Assembly (NCBI RefSeq): GCF_000425445.1
Contig: NZ_AUDL01000004.1
Coordinates: 620,001-684,000 of the forward strand
Direction of reading: 5' to 3'
Length of the DNA: 64,000 nucleotides
DNA from: Flavobacterium denitrificans DSM 15936
GTDB taxonomy: Bacteria > Bacteroidota > Bacteroidia > Flavobacteriales > Flavobacteriaceae
The notes beneath the pieces were generated by a model that did not search any database, was not told the origin of the DNA, and saw only the letters and a list, made by a program, of their open reading frames with translations. The position numbers and the translations under genes are program-made. How positions within the stretch are numbered: position 1 is the first letter of the stretch; each line of letters opens with the position of its first letter. Shown piece after piece: positions 9,463-18,516 of this stretch.

Positions 9463-10650
9463 ATGAAAACTTTAAACGATTTCGATTTTAAAAATAAAAA
9501 AGCCATTATTCGTGTTGATTTTAATGTCCCTTTAGATGAAAATTTCAATGTAACCGATGCAACACGTATTGAAGCGGCTAAACCTACAATTGATGCTATT
9601 TTAGCACAAGGTGGAAGCGTGATTTTGATGTCGCACTTAGGAAGACCAAAAGGTGCTGAAGAAAAATATTCATTAAAACATATTTTAAAAACAGCTTCTG
9701 AAATTTTAGGAGTTCAAGTAAAATTTGCTGAAAACTGTGTTGGGGAAGTGGCTCAAAATGCAGCGGCAGCTTTAAAACCAGGAGAAGTTTTATTATTGGA
9801 AAATTTACGTTTTCATGCTGAAGAAGAAGCTGGAGATGTTGCTTTTGCTAAAGAATTGGCTTCACTTGGAGATATTTATGTAAACGATGCTTTTGGAACA
9901 GCTCACAGAGCACACGCTTCGACTACAATTATTGCTCAATTTTTTCCAAATGACAAATGTTTCGGAACATTATTGGCTAAAGAAATCGACAGCTTAAATA
10001 AAGTATTGAAAAACAGTGAAAAACCTGTTACAGCAGTTCTTGGAGGTTCTAAAGTTTCTTCAAAAATTACAGTTATCGAAAATATCTTAGATAAAGTAGA
10101 TCATATGATTATTGGTGGAGGTATGACTTTTACTTTCATCAAAGCACAAGGCGGAAAAATCGGTGAGTCTATCTGCGAAGATGATAAATTGCAATTGGCT
10201 TTAGATATTTTAAAAGCGGCTAAAGAAAAAGGTGTACAAGTTCACATTCCAGTTGATGTAGTTGCTGCAGATGATTTCTCAAACAGCGCAAATACTCAAG
10301 TTGTTGACGTTACTGCAATTCCTGACGGATGGCAAGGTCTTGACGCTGGTCCAAAATCTTTAGAGAACTTCAAAAAAGTAATTTTAGATTCAAAAACAAT
10401 TTTATGGAATGGTCCATTAGGAGTTTTTGAAATGGAAACTTTCTCAAAAGGAACTATTGCTTTAGGTGATTTTATTGCTGAATCAACTAAAAATGGTGCA
10501 TTTTCATTAGTAGGAGGTGGAGATTCAGTTGCTGCGGTAAAACAATTTGGTCTTGAAGACAAAATGAGCTACGTTTCAACAGGAGGAGGAGCTATGCTAG
10601 AGATGCTTGAGGGCAAAGTTTTACCTGGAATTGCTGCTATTTTAGACTAA
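9463..10650 (+). CDS. pgk: Phosphoglycerate kinase
   Basis: This 395-residue protein has the usual bacterial Pgk length. It interconverts 1,3-bisphosphoglycerate plus ADP and 3-phosphoglycerate plus ATP in glycolysis/gluconeogenesis. Visible family motifs are the N-terminal RVDFNVPLD substrate block, [30 protein letters not shown], the nucleotide-binding [12 protein letters not shown], and the C-terminal WNGPLGVFE and GGGDSVAAV. It stands as a single gene with its own -7 box. The class I aldolase gene at 29 kb is the only other glycolytic gene in the window. Confidence 0.98.
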   Translation: MKTLNDFDFKNKKAIIRVDFNVPLDENFNVTDATRIEAAKPTIDAILAQGGSVILMSHLGRPKGAEEKYSLKHILKTASEILGVQVKFAENCVGEVAQNAAAALKPGEVLLLENLRFHAEEEAGDVAFAKELASLGDIYVNDAFGTAHRAHASTTIIAQFFPNDKCFGTLLAKEIDSLNKVLKNSEKPVTAVLGGSKVSSKITVIENILDKVDHMIIGGGMTFTFIKAQGGKIGESICEDDKLQLALDILKAAKEKGVQVHIPVDVVAADDFSNSANTQVVDVTAIPDGWQGLDAGPKSLENFKKVILDSKTILWNGPLGVFEMETFSKGTIALGDFIAESTKNGAFSLVGGGDSVAAVKQFGLEDKMSYVSTGGGAMLEMLEGKVLPGIAAILD

Positions 10651-10698
10651 AATATCACAATTAACATTTTTTTACGTATTTTTAAACACTAAACTTTT

Positions 10699-10706
10699 TA
10701 GTTTTG
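10699..10706 (+). promoter_or_regulatory. -7 box TAGTTTTG for the lytic transglycosylase gene
   Basis: This TAnnTTTG match lies between pgk and the next gene. Transcription would begin about 7 bp downstream, which rules out the upstream Met at 10704 and supports the start at 10761. Confidence 0.5.
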
Positions 10707-10760
10707 CAAAAATACATGTCTTATAAATATTTGATTTATAAGATTTTAAAAAAATGTTAT

Positions 10761-12587
10761 ATGATTGTAAGGAAAATATCAATACTGGCCTCAGCACTTT
10801 TTTCAATGACAATGTTTGCACAACAAAGTGCATCTTCTGAAGTTGAAATTAAGCCTGAAGCAAAATTATCATATCTAGATTCAGTTAAAAGCACTTTCAA
10901 GAAAAATGAGATGGCTGCGAAAGCAGACAGCCTTTGGATGAAGGAATTGACAAGTCTTGATATTTATGATGATCTATCAAAAGATATTCAAACCATAAAT
11001 TCAGATGTTACTGTTGATGAAGAATTGCCGACCGAATTGCTAAAACAGCGTTTACAGGCAATGAATGAAAAATCACCTTTTAACATTGAATACAATCAAG
11101 GATTAGAAAATATAATAAAGTCATTTCTTAAGAATCGTAAAAAATCGTTTTCTCGATTAATGGCTTTATCAGAATATTATTTCCCAATTTTCGAGGAATC
11201 ATTTGCAAAAAACAATGTTCCTTTAGAAATCAAATATTTAGCCGTTGTAGAATCTGCTTTAAATCCTAAAGCAGTTTCTAAAATGGGCGCTACAGGACTT
11301 TGGCAGTTCATGTACGGAACAGGAAAACAATACGCCCTAAAAATCGATTCGTATGTTGATGAGCGCAGTGATCCCATGAAAGCCACAGCAGCAGCAAGTG
11401 AATACATGACCAAAATGTTTGAGGTTTTTGGTGATTGGGAACTTGTTTTAGCATCGTATAATTCGGGTCCTGGAAATGTTACCAAAGCAATTCGCCGTTC
11501 TGGTGGCTTGACTAAATATTGGGACATCCGCAATTATCTTCCAAAAGAAACTCAAGGGTACGTTCCTGCTTTTTTAGCAACAATGTATCTTTTTGAATAT
11601 CACAAAGAACACGGAATCAATCCAGAAAGAGCCGTTGTCAAAAACTTTGAAACGGATACTATAAATATTAAAAAAGAGATGACTTTCAAACAAATCGCCG
11701 ATTTGCTTGATATGCCTCAATCTCAAATCCAGCTTTTAAATCCTTCGTATAAATTAAATGTTGTGCCGTATTATCAAGGAGAACAACATTGCTTGCGTCT
11801 TCCAAAAGATAAAATAGCAACTTTTGTTTCTAATGAAAAACAAATTTATGCTTACGTTGATTATCAATCTACAAGACATACAATACCTGCAAAATTAGCG
11901 ATGAAAGTCGCGCCAAAAGCAAAATTGCAACCAGAGAAAATGAACTCGAATTTTCAATTTTATGAAGTTCAGAAAGGAGATAACCTTGGCGCAATTGCAG
12001 AGAAATACGATGTTAATCTAGTCGATTTAAAGAAATGGAATGGTTTAAAATCAAATAATGTTGCATTAGGAAGAAAGTTAAAAATCAAATCTGATGTTGA
12101 TGTTTCTAAAATTTCTAAAGATGCAAAAGCAATTCCTGCTGTAGAGAAAAAATCTGAAGAAGCTATCGCAGCCGCAGATGATAAAGAAAAAACAGCACTT
12201 CCTCAGGAGTATGTTGTAGTGGCTGGTGATAATTTAGGCAATATCGCTAAGAAATTCGGTATGACTATTGCAGAGTTAAAAGAACTTAATGGTATAACTT
12301 CAAACAATATTGGTTTAGGAAAAACTTTAGTAATTTCTAAAGAAGTTCCTGCAATTGAAGAAACGGCAAATACGAATACTGCTATAGCTTCAAATGCTTC
12401 TGTAGATTCATTCAAAAAAGGTTCAGTTTCTAAGAAAATCAGCGAAGATTATTACGTTAAAAAAGGAGATTCACTTTATAGCATTTCTAAAAAATATCCT
12501 GGTGTTACGATTTCAGATATTAAAAAATGGAATGGCATTAAAGATGGAGATATTAAACCCGGAATGAAACTTAAAATAAACGGATAA
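10761..12587 (+). CDS. LysM-containing lytic transglycosylase (MltD-like)
   Basis: This 608-residue exported enzyme should cleave peptidoglycan glycan strands with 1,6-anhydro product formation. The start at 10761 gives a signal peptide (MIVRKISILASALFSMTMFAQ); an in-frame Met 57 nt upstream overlaps the -7 box. The SLT domain (~130-270) shows IKYLAVVESALNP with the catalytic Glu near residue 163, then SKMGATGLWQFMYGTGK and LASYNSGPGNV. A degenerate LysM follows at ~302-333 and three good LysM modules at ~400-445, 483-528 and 564-607, linked by Lys/Ala-rich spacers. The domain order matches MltD, although E. coli MltD carries fewer LysM copies. Confidence 0.92.
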   Translation: MIVRKISILASALFSMTMFAQQSASSEVEIKPEAKLSYLDSVKSTFKKNEMAAKADSLWMKELTSLDIYDDLSKDIQTINSDVTVDEELPTELLKQRLQAMNEKSPFNIEYNQGLENIIKSFLKNRKKSFSRLMALSEYYFPIFEESFAKNNVPLEIKYLAVVESALNPKAVSKMGATGLWQFMYGTGKQYALKIDSYVDERSDPMKATAAASEYMTKMFEVFGDWELVLASYNSGPGNVTKAIRRSGGLTKYWDIRNYLPKETQGYVPAFLATMYLFEYHKEHGINPERAVVKNFETDTINIKKEMTFKQIADLLDMPQSQIQLLNPSYKLNVVPYYQGEQHCLRLPKDKIATFVSNEKQIYAYVDYQSTRHTIPAKLAMKVAPKAKLQPEKMNSNFQFYEVQKGDNLGAIAEKYDVNLVDLKKWNGLKSNNVALGRKLKIKSDVDVSKISKDAKAIPAVEKKSEEAIAAADDKEKTALPQEYVVVAGDNLGNIAKKFGMTIAELKELNGITSNNIGLGKTLVISKEVPAIEETANTNTAIASNASVDSFKKGSVSKKISEDYYVKKGDSLYSISKKYPGVTISDIKKWNGIKDGDIKPGMKLKING

Positions 12588-12600
12588 TAAAAAAATCATC

Positions 12601-12608
12601 TAAATTTG
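12601..12608 (+). promoter_or_regulatory. -7 box TAAATTTG upstream of the DUF4837 gene
   Basis: This exact TAnnTTTG match lies 13 bp after the preceding stop and 24 bp before the next ATG. No -33 TTG is evident, so it may be a weak internal promoter. Confidence 0.35.
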
Positions 12609-12632
12609 GGTTTTATTTCATAAATTAAAAAA

Positions 12633-13598
12633 ATGAATAAAACCCTTTTTTTATTTCTAATAGTACCTTTTTTGCTGATTTCGTGTTTAAAAAACGAAAA
12701 GCAATCTCAGCCTGTATCCGGAAAAACCAATACGATTTCTGTTATCATTGACGATCAATTATGGTACGGAGAAGTTGGTGATACAATCAGAAATAAATTT
12801 GCTTCTCCCGTGTGGGGACTTACTCAAGAAGAGCCTCTTTTTACAATCAATCAATATCCTGCACGTTTGTTAGAAGGTTTTGTGACAGACAGCAGAAGCA
12901 TTATTGTCGTGAAAAAAGCAACGACAGATAAATTCGAAATCATTCGTAGTAAAAAACTTCCACACAATACTTTTCGCATTTACGGAAAATCTGTCGATGA
13001 TATCATTTGTAGCATCGAACTTAATTCGGCTCAAATGATTAAAATCATTCACGATGCCGAGATTGATAAAATTCAGCAGGATAACAGCAAAGCACTGATG
13101 AATCAAGCTGTCATCAAAAATAAATTTCATGCCGAACTTCAAATTCCGGTTGGATATGAATACGTATTGCATAAAAAGAATTTTATTTGGCTGAAAAAGA
13201 ATATTATAAGCGGGAATACTAGTTTGCTTATTTATCAGATTCCAATTAGCTCATTTAAAAAATCAAATGTAGTGGCAGATATTGTTAAAATGAGAGATTC
13301 TGTTGGAGAATATATCAAAGGCAGAGAACCCAAAACTCGAATGATTACAGGTGAAGCTTATGCACCTTATTTTTCTATCACAAATTTGTATGGAAAAAAA
13401 ACATACGAAACAAAAGGTAGCTGGGAAATGAAAAATGATTTTATGGCAGGGCCCTTTATTAACTACGCAATTATCGATGAGGAGTACAGCCGAATTTTAG
13501 TGATCGAAGGTTTTTGTTATTCGCCTTCAAATCAAGAACGTGATTTGATGCTTGATCTTGAGGCGATTATAAAATCAGTTAAGATTGATAAGAAGTAA
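12633..13598 (+). CDS. DUF4837 family lipoprotein
   Basis: This 321-residue protein has a lipoprotein signal (MNKTLFLFLIVPFLLISC, Cys at residue 18). The body contains VIIDDQLWYGEVGDTIRNKF, a long mixed alpha/beta middle and WEMKNDFMAGPFINYAIIDE near the C terminus. This layout matches the Bacteroidota-restricted DUF4837 family, whose function is unknown. It lies 45 bp after the transglycosylase gene on the same strand, so an envelope-related role is plausible but not shown. Confidence 0.75.
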   Translation: MNKTLFLFLIVPFLLISCLKNEKQSQPVSGKTNTISVIIDDQLWYGEVGDTIRNKFASPVWGLTQEEPLFTINQYPARLLEGFVTDSRSIIVVKKATTDKFEIIRSKKLPHNTFRIYGKSVDDIICSIELNSAQMIKIIHDAEIDKIQQDNSKALMNQAVIKNKFHAELQIPVGYEYVLHKKNFIWLKKNIISGNTSLLIYQIPISSFKKSNVVADIVKMRDSVGEYIKGREPKTRMITGEAYAPYFSITNLYGKKTYETKGSWEMKNDFMAGPFINYAIIDEEYSRILVIEGFCYSPSNQERDLMLDLEAIIKSVKIDKK

Positions 13599-13607
13599 AA
13601 ATTTTTA

Positions 13608-13694
13608 TTTCAAGTTTTAAGTTGCGGTCATAGAACATGAAACTTGAAACCTGAAACTTGAAACCTGAAACTTGAAACCAAAAACAAGAAACTT
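13608..13694. repeat. Phased heptamer array (GAAACYT) with a short inverted arm
   Basis: From 13639 to 13694 there are eight consecutive 7-bp units of the form GAAACTT/GAAACCT, with the last copies degraded. At 13608-13621 there are two units in the opposite sense (TTTCAAG, TTTTAAG). A related heptamer pair occurs at 41,982-42,048. Confidence 0.85.
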
Positions 13695-13743
13695 CAAACA
13701 TTTTTCTTAAATTTGTTTGTAACAAACGTAAAAACAAATACTT

Positions 13744-14391
13744 ATGAAAAATGCAACCGGAATATTAGTAGTATTGTTGTTGAGTTTTATTTCTTGTAAA
13801 AAAGAAGTCAAAACCGAAACTGTTGAAGCAAAAGATATAGATAGTATTAAAACCGAAGAACCAGTTGCCGAAGCTGAAGCACCTGTAGATTCTGCAACTG
13901 CAACAAAGGCTTGGCAGGCATATGCTACTCCGGGCGAGCCACATAAAATAATGGCTGAAGAAGTTGGAACGTGGACTTGCGACATGACTTTTTGGTATGA
14001 GCCAAACGGTAAACCAGAAAAAGCAACTTCAATAGCAACCGTAAAAATGCTTTTCGATGGGCGTTATCAAGAAACTGATTATAAAGGTACTATTATGGGA
14101 GCTCCTTTTGAAGGAAAAGGAACGTTAGCATATAATAATGCCACTAAAGAATTTACGAATACCTTTATTGACAATATGGGAACTGGCATGATGGTGGGTT
14201 ATGGTAAATATGACGAAAGCTCAAAAACAATCGAATTAAAAGGAGAAACTGTAGATCCAGTAAAGGGGAAAAAAACGCCTTATCGTGAAGTTTATACTAT
14301 AGTTGATCCAACAACTAGAAAGTTTGAAATGTATGATATGAAAAACGGTGTTGAATATAAAAGCATGGAAATTATTTCGAAGAAGAAATAG
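13744..14391 (+). CDS. DUF1579 domain lipoprotein
   Basis: This 215-residue protein has a lipoprotein signal with acylation site FISC (Cys ~18), then an acidic Glu/Ala-rich linker to about residue 60. The C-terminal domain (GTWTCDMTFWYEPNG, GRYQETDYKG, LAYNNATKEFTNTFIDNMGTGMMVGYG) fits DUF1579, a calycin-like beta barrel of unknown ligand. It is followed by an octamer-arm/terminator/octamer-arm structure. Confidence 0.78.
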   Translation: MKNATGILVVLLLSFISCKKEVKTETVEAKDIDSIKTEEPVAEAEAPVDSATATKAWQAYATPGEPHKIMAEEVGTWTCDMTFWYEPNGKPEKATSIATVKMLFDGRYQETDYKGTIMGAPFEGKGTLAYNNATKEFTNTFIDNMGTGMMVGYGKYDESSKTIELKGETVDPVKGKKTPYREVYTIVDPTTRKFEMYDMKNGVEYKSMEIISKKK

Positions 14392-14405
14392 TTTTTAAAG
14401 AGTTA

Positions 14406-14576
14406 CAAAGTTGCAGAGTAACAAAGTAAAAAAGTTTTCCTGACAGTTTGAAAGGTTAAAACTAGAATTTCTATAAAGTAAATTGCCCGATTCAAAATTT
14501 GTAATCGGGCTTTTTATTGAAATCAATATTATTAGCAAAAAATATAAAGCTAACTTTGCGACTTTGTGCCTTTGTG
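14406..14576. repeat. Inverted phased-octamer arms around a terminator (CAAAGTNN / NCTTTGNG)
   Basis: The left arm at 14406-14429 consists of octamers CAAAGTTG, CAGAGTAA and CAAAGTAA. The right arm at 14553-14576 is ACTTTGCG, ACTTTGTG and CCTTTGTG, the opposite sense. The hairpin terminator 14485-14515 lies between them. Confidence 0.8.
14485..14515 (+). terminator. Rho-independent terminator
   Basis: GCCCGATT (14485-14492) pairs with AATCGGGC (14503-14510), followed by five T. It ends the DUF1579 transcript. Confidence 0.85.
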
Positions 14577-14592
14577 GCAAAATTTTATCAGA

Positions 14593-15039
14593 ATGGAACT
14601 AAAATGGAAAATAAAGCCTTTTGAGGCATTAACGGTTAACGAGCTATATGATTTGCTTAAATTAAGAAGTGAGATCTTTGTAGTGGAGCAAAATTGCGTT
14701 TATTTGGATCTCGATGGGAAAGATAAAAAAGCGTTGCACCTTATGGGCGAACTTGATGGCAAAATTGTCGCTTATTCTCGTTTATTCGAAGCCGGAATCA
14801 GTTTTGATAATGCTTCTATCGGAAGAGTGATTGTTGATGCTAATTATAGAGATAAAAAATTAGGACACGATTTAATGCGAAAAGCCATTGCTGAAATAAA
14901 GTCTAATTTCGGAAAAGATAAAATCACAATTGGTGCGCAATTGTATTTAAAAAAGTTCTACGAAAGTCACGGTTTTGTCCAAACTAGTGAAATGTATTTA
15001 GAAGATGATATTGAGCATATTGAGATGATTCGTGGGTAA
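14593..15039 (+). CDS. ElaA-like GNAT acetyltransferase
   Basis: This 148-residue GNAT-fold protein has the ElaA pattern: FEALTVNELYDLLKLRSEIFVVEQNCVY at the N terminus, and IGRVIVDANYRDKKLGHDLM as the acetyl-CoA pyrophosphate loop. ITIGAQLYLKKFYESHGF follows in the C-terminal part. The start at 14593 is preferred to a Met 27 nt upstream because the upstream codons lie inside the octamer repeat arm. The substrate is unknown for this family. Confidence 0.88.
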   Translation: MELKWKIKPFEALTVNELYDLLKLRSEIFVVEQNCVYLDLDGKDKKALHLMGELDGKIVAYSRLFEAGISFDNASIGRVIVDANYRDKKLGHDLMRKAIAEIKSNFGKDKITIGAQLYLKKFYESHGFVQTSEMYLEDDIEHIEMIRG

Positions 15040-15187
15040 AAAACATTAATGCAAACAAGGTGCGTTAATGTGATTTCGGTTTTAATTTTTTTTGTAATTA
15101 TCTTTAAAACAATTTAATAACAGTTTTTTTTGAAGTATTACTTTAAGTAAATGCTTTGTGTATTGATATGTTTAAAACAAAAAACAA

Positions 15188-15991
15188 TCAGATCTTAGTA
15201 ATCAAAAATTCCACTCTTCGGTCGTATTTATCGCCTTTTCCTAGGGGATATTTATTGCCACATCCTTGATAGGTCATTCTGTTTTTTGAAACTTTTTTAG
15301 AGCTTAAATAATTGAAAACCGTTTTGGCTCGGTTCCAAGAAAGTCTTCTTTCCTTGGTAACTTTGTCAATTCCGTCGCTGTATATGTCGGGCGTACAGCA
15401 AACATGACCTCTTATTTCGAATTGCAGGTTTCTTTGCTTTAAGAGTGTTTCGGCGATTTTGTCGAGTTCTTTTTGTGACGATGAGGTTAATTTTGAACTT
15501 CCAATATCAAACAGAATATTTTCTAAATATATTTTGTCGCCCACTTTTAGATTGTCTTTAAAAGAAGTATAAACTCCTTTCCCAAAACTATTCTTTTTTA
15601 CTACAATCAAATCAACCCGCCGATTCCGTGACCGCGTTTCGTGCAGGTTTTCAATAGTATCGGGACGTAGAACAATTCGCCCTTTTCCTTCTAGAATAAC
15701 AATCTTGCTTTGGTTAAATCCTGAAGTTATCAATAAGTTCTGAATCGTATTGGCACGATTGCTCGATAATCTAAAATTATACTCGTCATTACCACGATCA
15801 TCGCAGTATCCATAAATTTGTATTGATTCAACTTTTGATGTATCAATACTTTTAATAAAATTAGTTACAACTTCGGTTTGTAGAGGAGTAAGATCATATT
15901 TGTCAAACTCAAAATAAATGGTTTCGATAGGTTTTTGCTGTGCCGATAAATTGTAAATAATAAACAGAAATAGGGCTAAACAAAGTTTCAT
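15188..15991 (-). CDS. Exported protein with two tandem OmpA-like domains
   Basis: This 267-residue protein has a signal peptide ending around LSAQ, followed directly by two OmpA-C-like peptidoglycan-binding domains and no barrel. The first (~22-130) has YFEFDKYDLTP, GYCDDRGNDEYNFRLSSNRA and RSRNRRVDLIV. The second (~155-265) has ILFDIGSSKLTSSSQKELDKIA, a shortened GHVCCTPD block, RLSWNRAKTVFNYL and YDRRVEFLI. Domain two has a CC insertion where domain one has the usual Asp. The gene starts 7 bp after the S41 protease stop and is probably the last gene of the rnpA-DUF4349-protease operon. An anchor or periplasmic scaffold role is an inference. Confidence 0.85.
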   Translation of the reverse strand: MKLCLALFLFIIYNLSAQQKPIETIYFEFDKYDLTPLQTEVVTNFIKSIDTSKVESIQIYGYCDDRGNDEYNFRLSSNRANTIQNLLITSGFNQSKIVILEGKGRIVLRPDTIENLHETRSRNRRVDLIVVKKNSFGKGVYTSFKDNLKVGDKIYLENILFDIGSSKLTSSSQKELDKIAETLLKQRNLQFEIRGHVCCTPDIYSDGIDKVTKERRLSWNRAKTVFNYLSSKKVSKNRMTYQGCGNKYPLGKGDKYDRRVEFLITKI

Positions 15992-15998
15992 TTCATTT

Positions 15999-17636
15999 TT
16001 ACATTTTTAAAATCGTTTTGTACTCAGTTTGATTATTTAAAACGCTCACCGCTTTTTTAATTTCTGAATTATTTTTTAAATAAAATTGATATAAACCTTC
16101 TTGATATTGGTATCTTTTGATAAGCTCTTCCTGAATTAAGCCTCTGATTTCTTTTTGGTTTTTATCCAGCAAAGTAGTTTCGCTTTTTTCTAAAGCAACT
16201 AATAATTGCTGGTATTCTGGCGCAATTGTTTCTTCGATTTTTTCATTTTTGGCTGCAGTCAAAGTATTTCTCAGTGCAACTTCAGTTTCAGTATCAAAAC
16301 TGATTTTATTGGTTTTCAGATATTGCTTAAAACTCGTGTAATCAGCATCTGTAATTACCGGAATTTTATCACCAAGATTTGGATTCTTGTAGTAATAGCT
16401 TGTTGCGTAATCAAAAATGCCATCGTTTTTTAGTAAAGCCGTTGTAATCGGGCTCATTTTGGTTTCGTCTAATTCAATATCTGGCAAAACGCCTCCGCCA
16501 TCATAAACCGTTCTTCCTTTTCTGGTTTTAAAAGCATTATAGTTTTTAGCATCAGTTTTTTGAGCAACTCCGTTTTTGTCTTTATGCGCATAATCAAGTG
16601 CCTGGATACAACGTCCAGAAGGAGTGTAATAGCGTGAAATAGTAACTTTCAATTGTGTTCCGTAAGTAAGATCAACTGAGCGTTGCACTAAGCCTTTTCC
16701 GAAACTTCTGCTTCCTAAAATAACCGCACGGTCTAGATCCTGCAAAGCGCCAGAAACAATTTCAGAGGCTGATGCACTTCGTCCATTTACTAAAATAGCC
16801 AATGGTATTTGAGTATCGACAGGTTCTTTGGTTGTTTTGTAGGTGTTGTTGTGTTTTTCGATTCTTGATTTTGTCGTCACAATCACTTCATTTTTAGGAA
16901 CAAACAAATTGCAGATGTCGATGGCTTCATTTAAAAGCCCGCCTGGGTTTCCTCTTAAATCCAATACAATTTGAGTCGCTCCGTCAGTTTTTAACTTTTC
17001 TAGAGCGTCTTTAACTTCAGCTGAAGCTTTTCTGCTAAAGTGTGAAAGAACAATATAACCCGTTTTATCATCTATTTTTCCATAAAAAGGAACCGATTTA
17101 ATATCAACTTCATCCAAAATCAATTCGGTTGTATTGGTTTTTCCTTGACGAAGGTATTTGATTTGGATTTTGGTGTTTTTAGTTCCCTTCATTAATTGTG
17201 AAGCGTCATCTTTATAATCGGCAATCAAAACATCACCAATCTGAATAATTTCGTCGCCGGCTTTAAGTCCGGCTTTATCGGCTGGATAACCTTTGTAAGG
17301 TTCACGAACAATTAAGCGATCTTTTTTTCTTGCGATCAAAGCACCAATCCCTGTATATTCACCTGTATTGTTGATTTTAAAATTAACAACATCTTGCTCA
17401 TTGAAGTAAACAGTGTAGGGATCCAAACTTCCAAGCATGCTTTTGATGGCTTTATCCATCAAATCACCTGGATTGGTTTCGTCAACATAATTTGTATTTA
17501 CGGCTTTGAATAAAGTTGTGAAGATTTCGATTTGTTTGGCAATTTCAAAAAAATCTTCTTTGAAACTAGTTCCAACAAACAAAAATCCTGCTGCAACGGC
17601 TGGTATAACGAACTTCTTTTTTAAATAAGGATACAT
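15999..17636 (-). CDS. S41 family C-terminal processing peptidase (CtpA/Tsp-like)
   Basis: This 545-residue protease has an N-terminal membrane/signal segment (residues ~9-24) and a PDZ domain (~85-170; LIVREPYKGYPADKAGLKAGDEI). The S41 catalytic domain shows VLDLRGNPGGLLNEA, GRSASASEIVSGALQD and SRSFGKGLVQ. Ser289 and Lys314 are spaced 25 residues apart, as in the Tsp Ser/Lys dyad. A C-terminal helical extension follows (~430-545). These enzymes trim or degrade periplasmic proteins. The gene starts 3 bp after the DUF4349 gene. Confidence 0.93.
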   Translation of the reverse strand: MYPYLKKKFVIPAVAAGFLFVGTSFKEDFFEIAKQIEIFTTLFKAVNTNYVDETNPGDLMDKAIKSMLGSLDPYTVYFNEQDVVNFKINNTGEYTGIGALIARKKDRLIVREPYKGYPADKAGLKAGDEIIQIGDVLIADYKDDASQLMKGTKNTKIQIKYLRQGKTNTTELILDEVDIKSVPFYGKIDDKTGYIVLSHFSRKASAEVKDALEKLKTDGATQIVLDLRGNPGGLLNEAIDICNLFVPKNEVIVTTKSRIEKHNNTYKTTKEPVDTQIPLAILVNGRSASASEIVSGALQDLDRAVILGSRSFGKGLVQRSVDLTYGTQLKVTISRYYTPSGRCIQALDYAHKDKNGVAQKTDAKNYNAFKTRKGRTVYDGGGVLPDIELDETKMSPITTALLKNDGIFDYATSYYYKNPNLGDKIPVITDADYTSFKQYLKTNKISFDTETEVALRNTLTAAKNEKIEETIAPEYQQLLVALEKSETTLLDKNQKEIRGLIQEELIKRYQYQEGLYQFYLKNNSEIKKAVSVLNNQTEYKTILKM

Positions 17637-17639
17637 GAT

Positions 17640-18446
17640 TTATGCTTTTTTTCTTCTTTTAAATCTTCTTCTAATAAAATATACAATTGCGCCAAAAAGG
17701 ATAAGAAATGGCCAAACACTCACAATAGAAAGTAAAAAATCGGATAAACTAAAAAATCCGGTTTTAATCGCTGTTAGGATTTTGGATCCATATGATACTT
17801 TGACATTCTCTTTTTGGGCTATTGTTTTATAAAATTCAATACTAATAGTGCTTTCTGAAACGCGGCTTTCTAAATATTTTAGCTGACTTTCTTTGGCTTC
17901 AATTTCTTCACGAATCGTTGAAATCTGTTTTTCGATTTCTAAAATCTCACTTATTTTAGTGGCTTTTTGTAATATTTCTAAGTAACGTTTTTCTAGTTTA
18001 CGTTTTGTACTCAGTCTAGAATTTAAGTCAATATATTGTTCCGTAACATTATCTGAAGAGATATTTTTCTCATCAAAATAAGATACTCCTTTCGATATCG
18101 CTCCCAAGAAGGAATCAAATTTCTCACTCGGAACACGAACATTTAGAGTCCTGCTTATTCGGTTATTGCTCTTTTCCTGATAATCATTTTGAACATTTCC
18201 TTTATTTGCTATAATCGCCGCGTTAATTTGATCAAAAGTAGCTTCTAAATCATTAGTTTCAAATTTAAGACTAGCTTGTTTGATAATCTTTTCGGGAATA
18301 ATAATTTCGCCGGAAGCAGATTGGCTCGGAGATGATACTTTTGCAAGCGTTATTGCAGAATCATAAACAACATCAGCTTTTGTAGTTTGTTTTTCACAGC
18401 TGGAAAAGGTCAAAATGGCAAAGAGAAAAAAGAAAATATATCGCAT
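17640..18446 (-). CDS. DUF4349 family lipoprotein
   Basis: This 268-residue protein has an N-terminal lipoprotein signal (FSSC, Cys at residue 17). A conserved DUF4349 block follows (RTLNVRVPSEKFDSFLGAIS, VTEQYIDLNSRLSTKRKLEKRYLEIL), then a predicted coiled coil (ISEILEIEKQISTIREEIEAKESQL, ~150-195). A C-terminal membrane segment (~238-258) is followed by the basic tail RRRFKRRKKA. A lipidated N terminus plus a C-terminal membrane helix suggests a protein spanning the periplasmic face. Function is unknown. It is sandwiched between rnpA and the S41 protease. Confidence 0.85.
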   Translation of the reverse strand: MRYIFFFLFAILTFSSCEKQTTKADVVYDSAITLAKVSSPSQSASGEIIIPEKIIKQASLKFETNDLEATFDQINAAIIANKGNVQNDYQEKSNNRISRTLNVRVPSEKFDSFLGAISKGVSYFDEKNISSDNVTEQYIDLNSRLSTKRKLEKRYLEILQKATKISEILEIEKQISTIREEIEAKESQLKYLESRVSESTISIEFYKTIAQKENVKVSYGSKILTAIKTGFFSLSDFLLSIVSVWPFLILFGAIVYFIRRRFKRRKKA

Positions 18447-18516
18447 AAAATTTCAATTTAGAGCTAAAACTACGATTTTTTTGTCTAAGTTGATTAATAA
18501 TCTTACGTTTTGAAAT

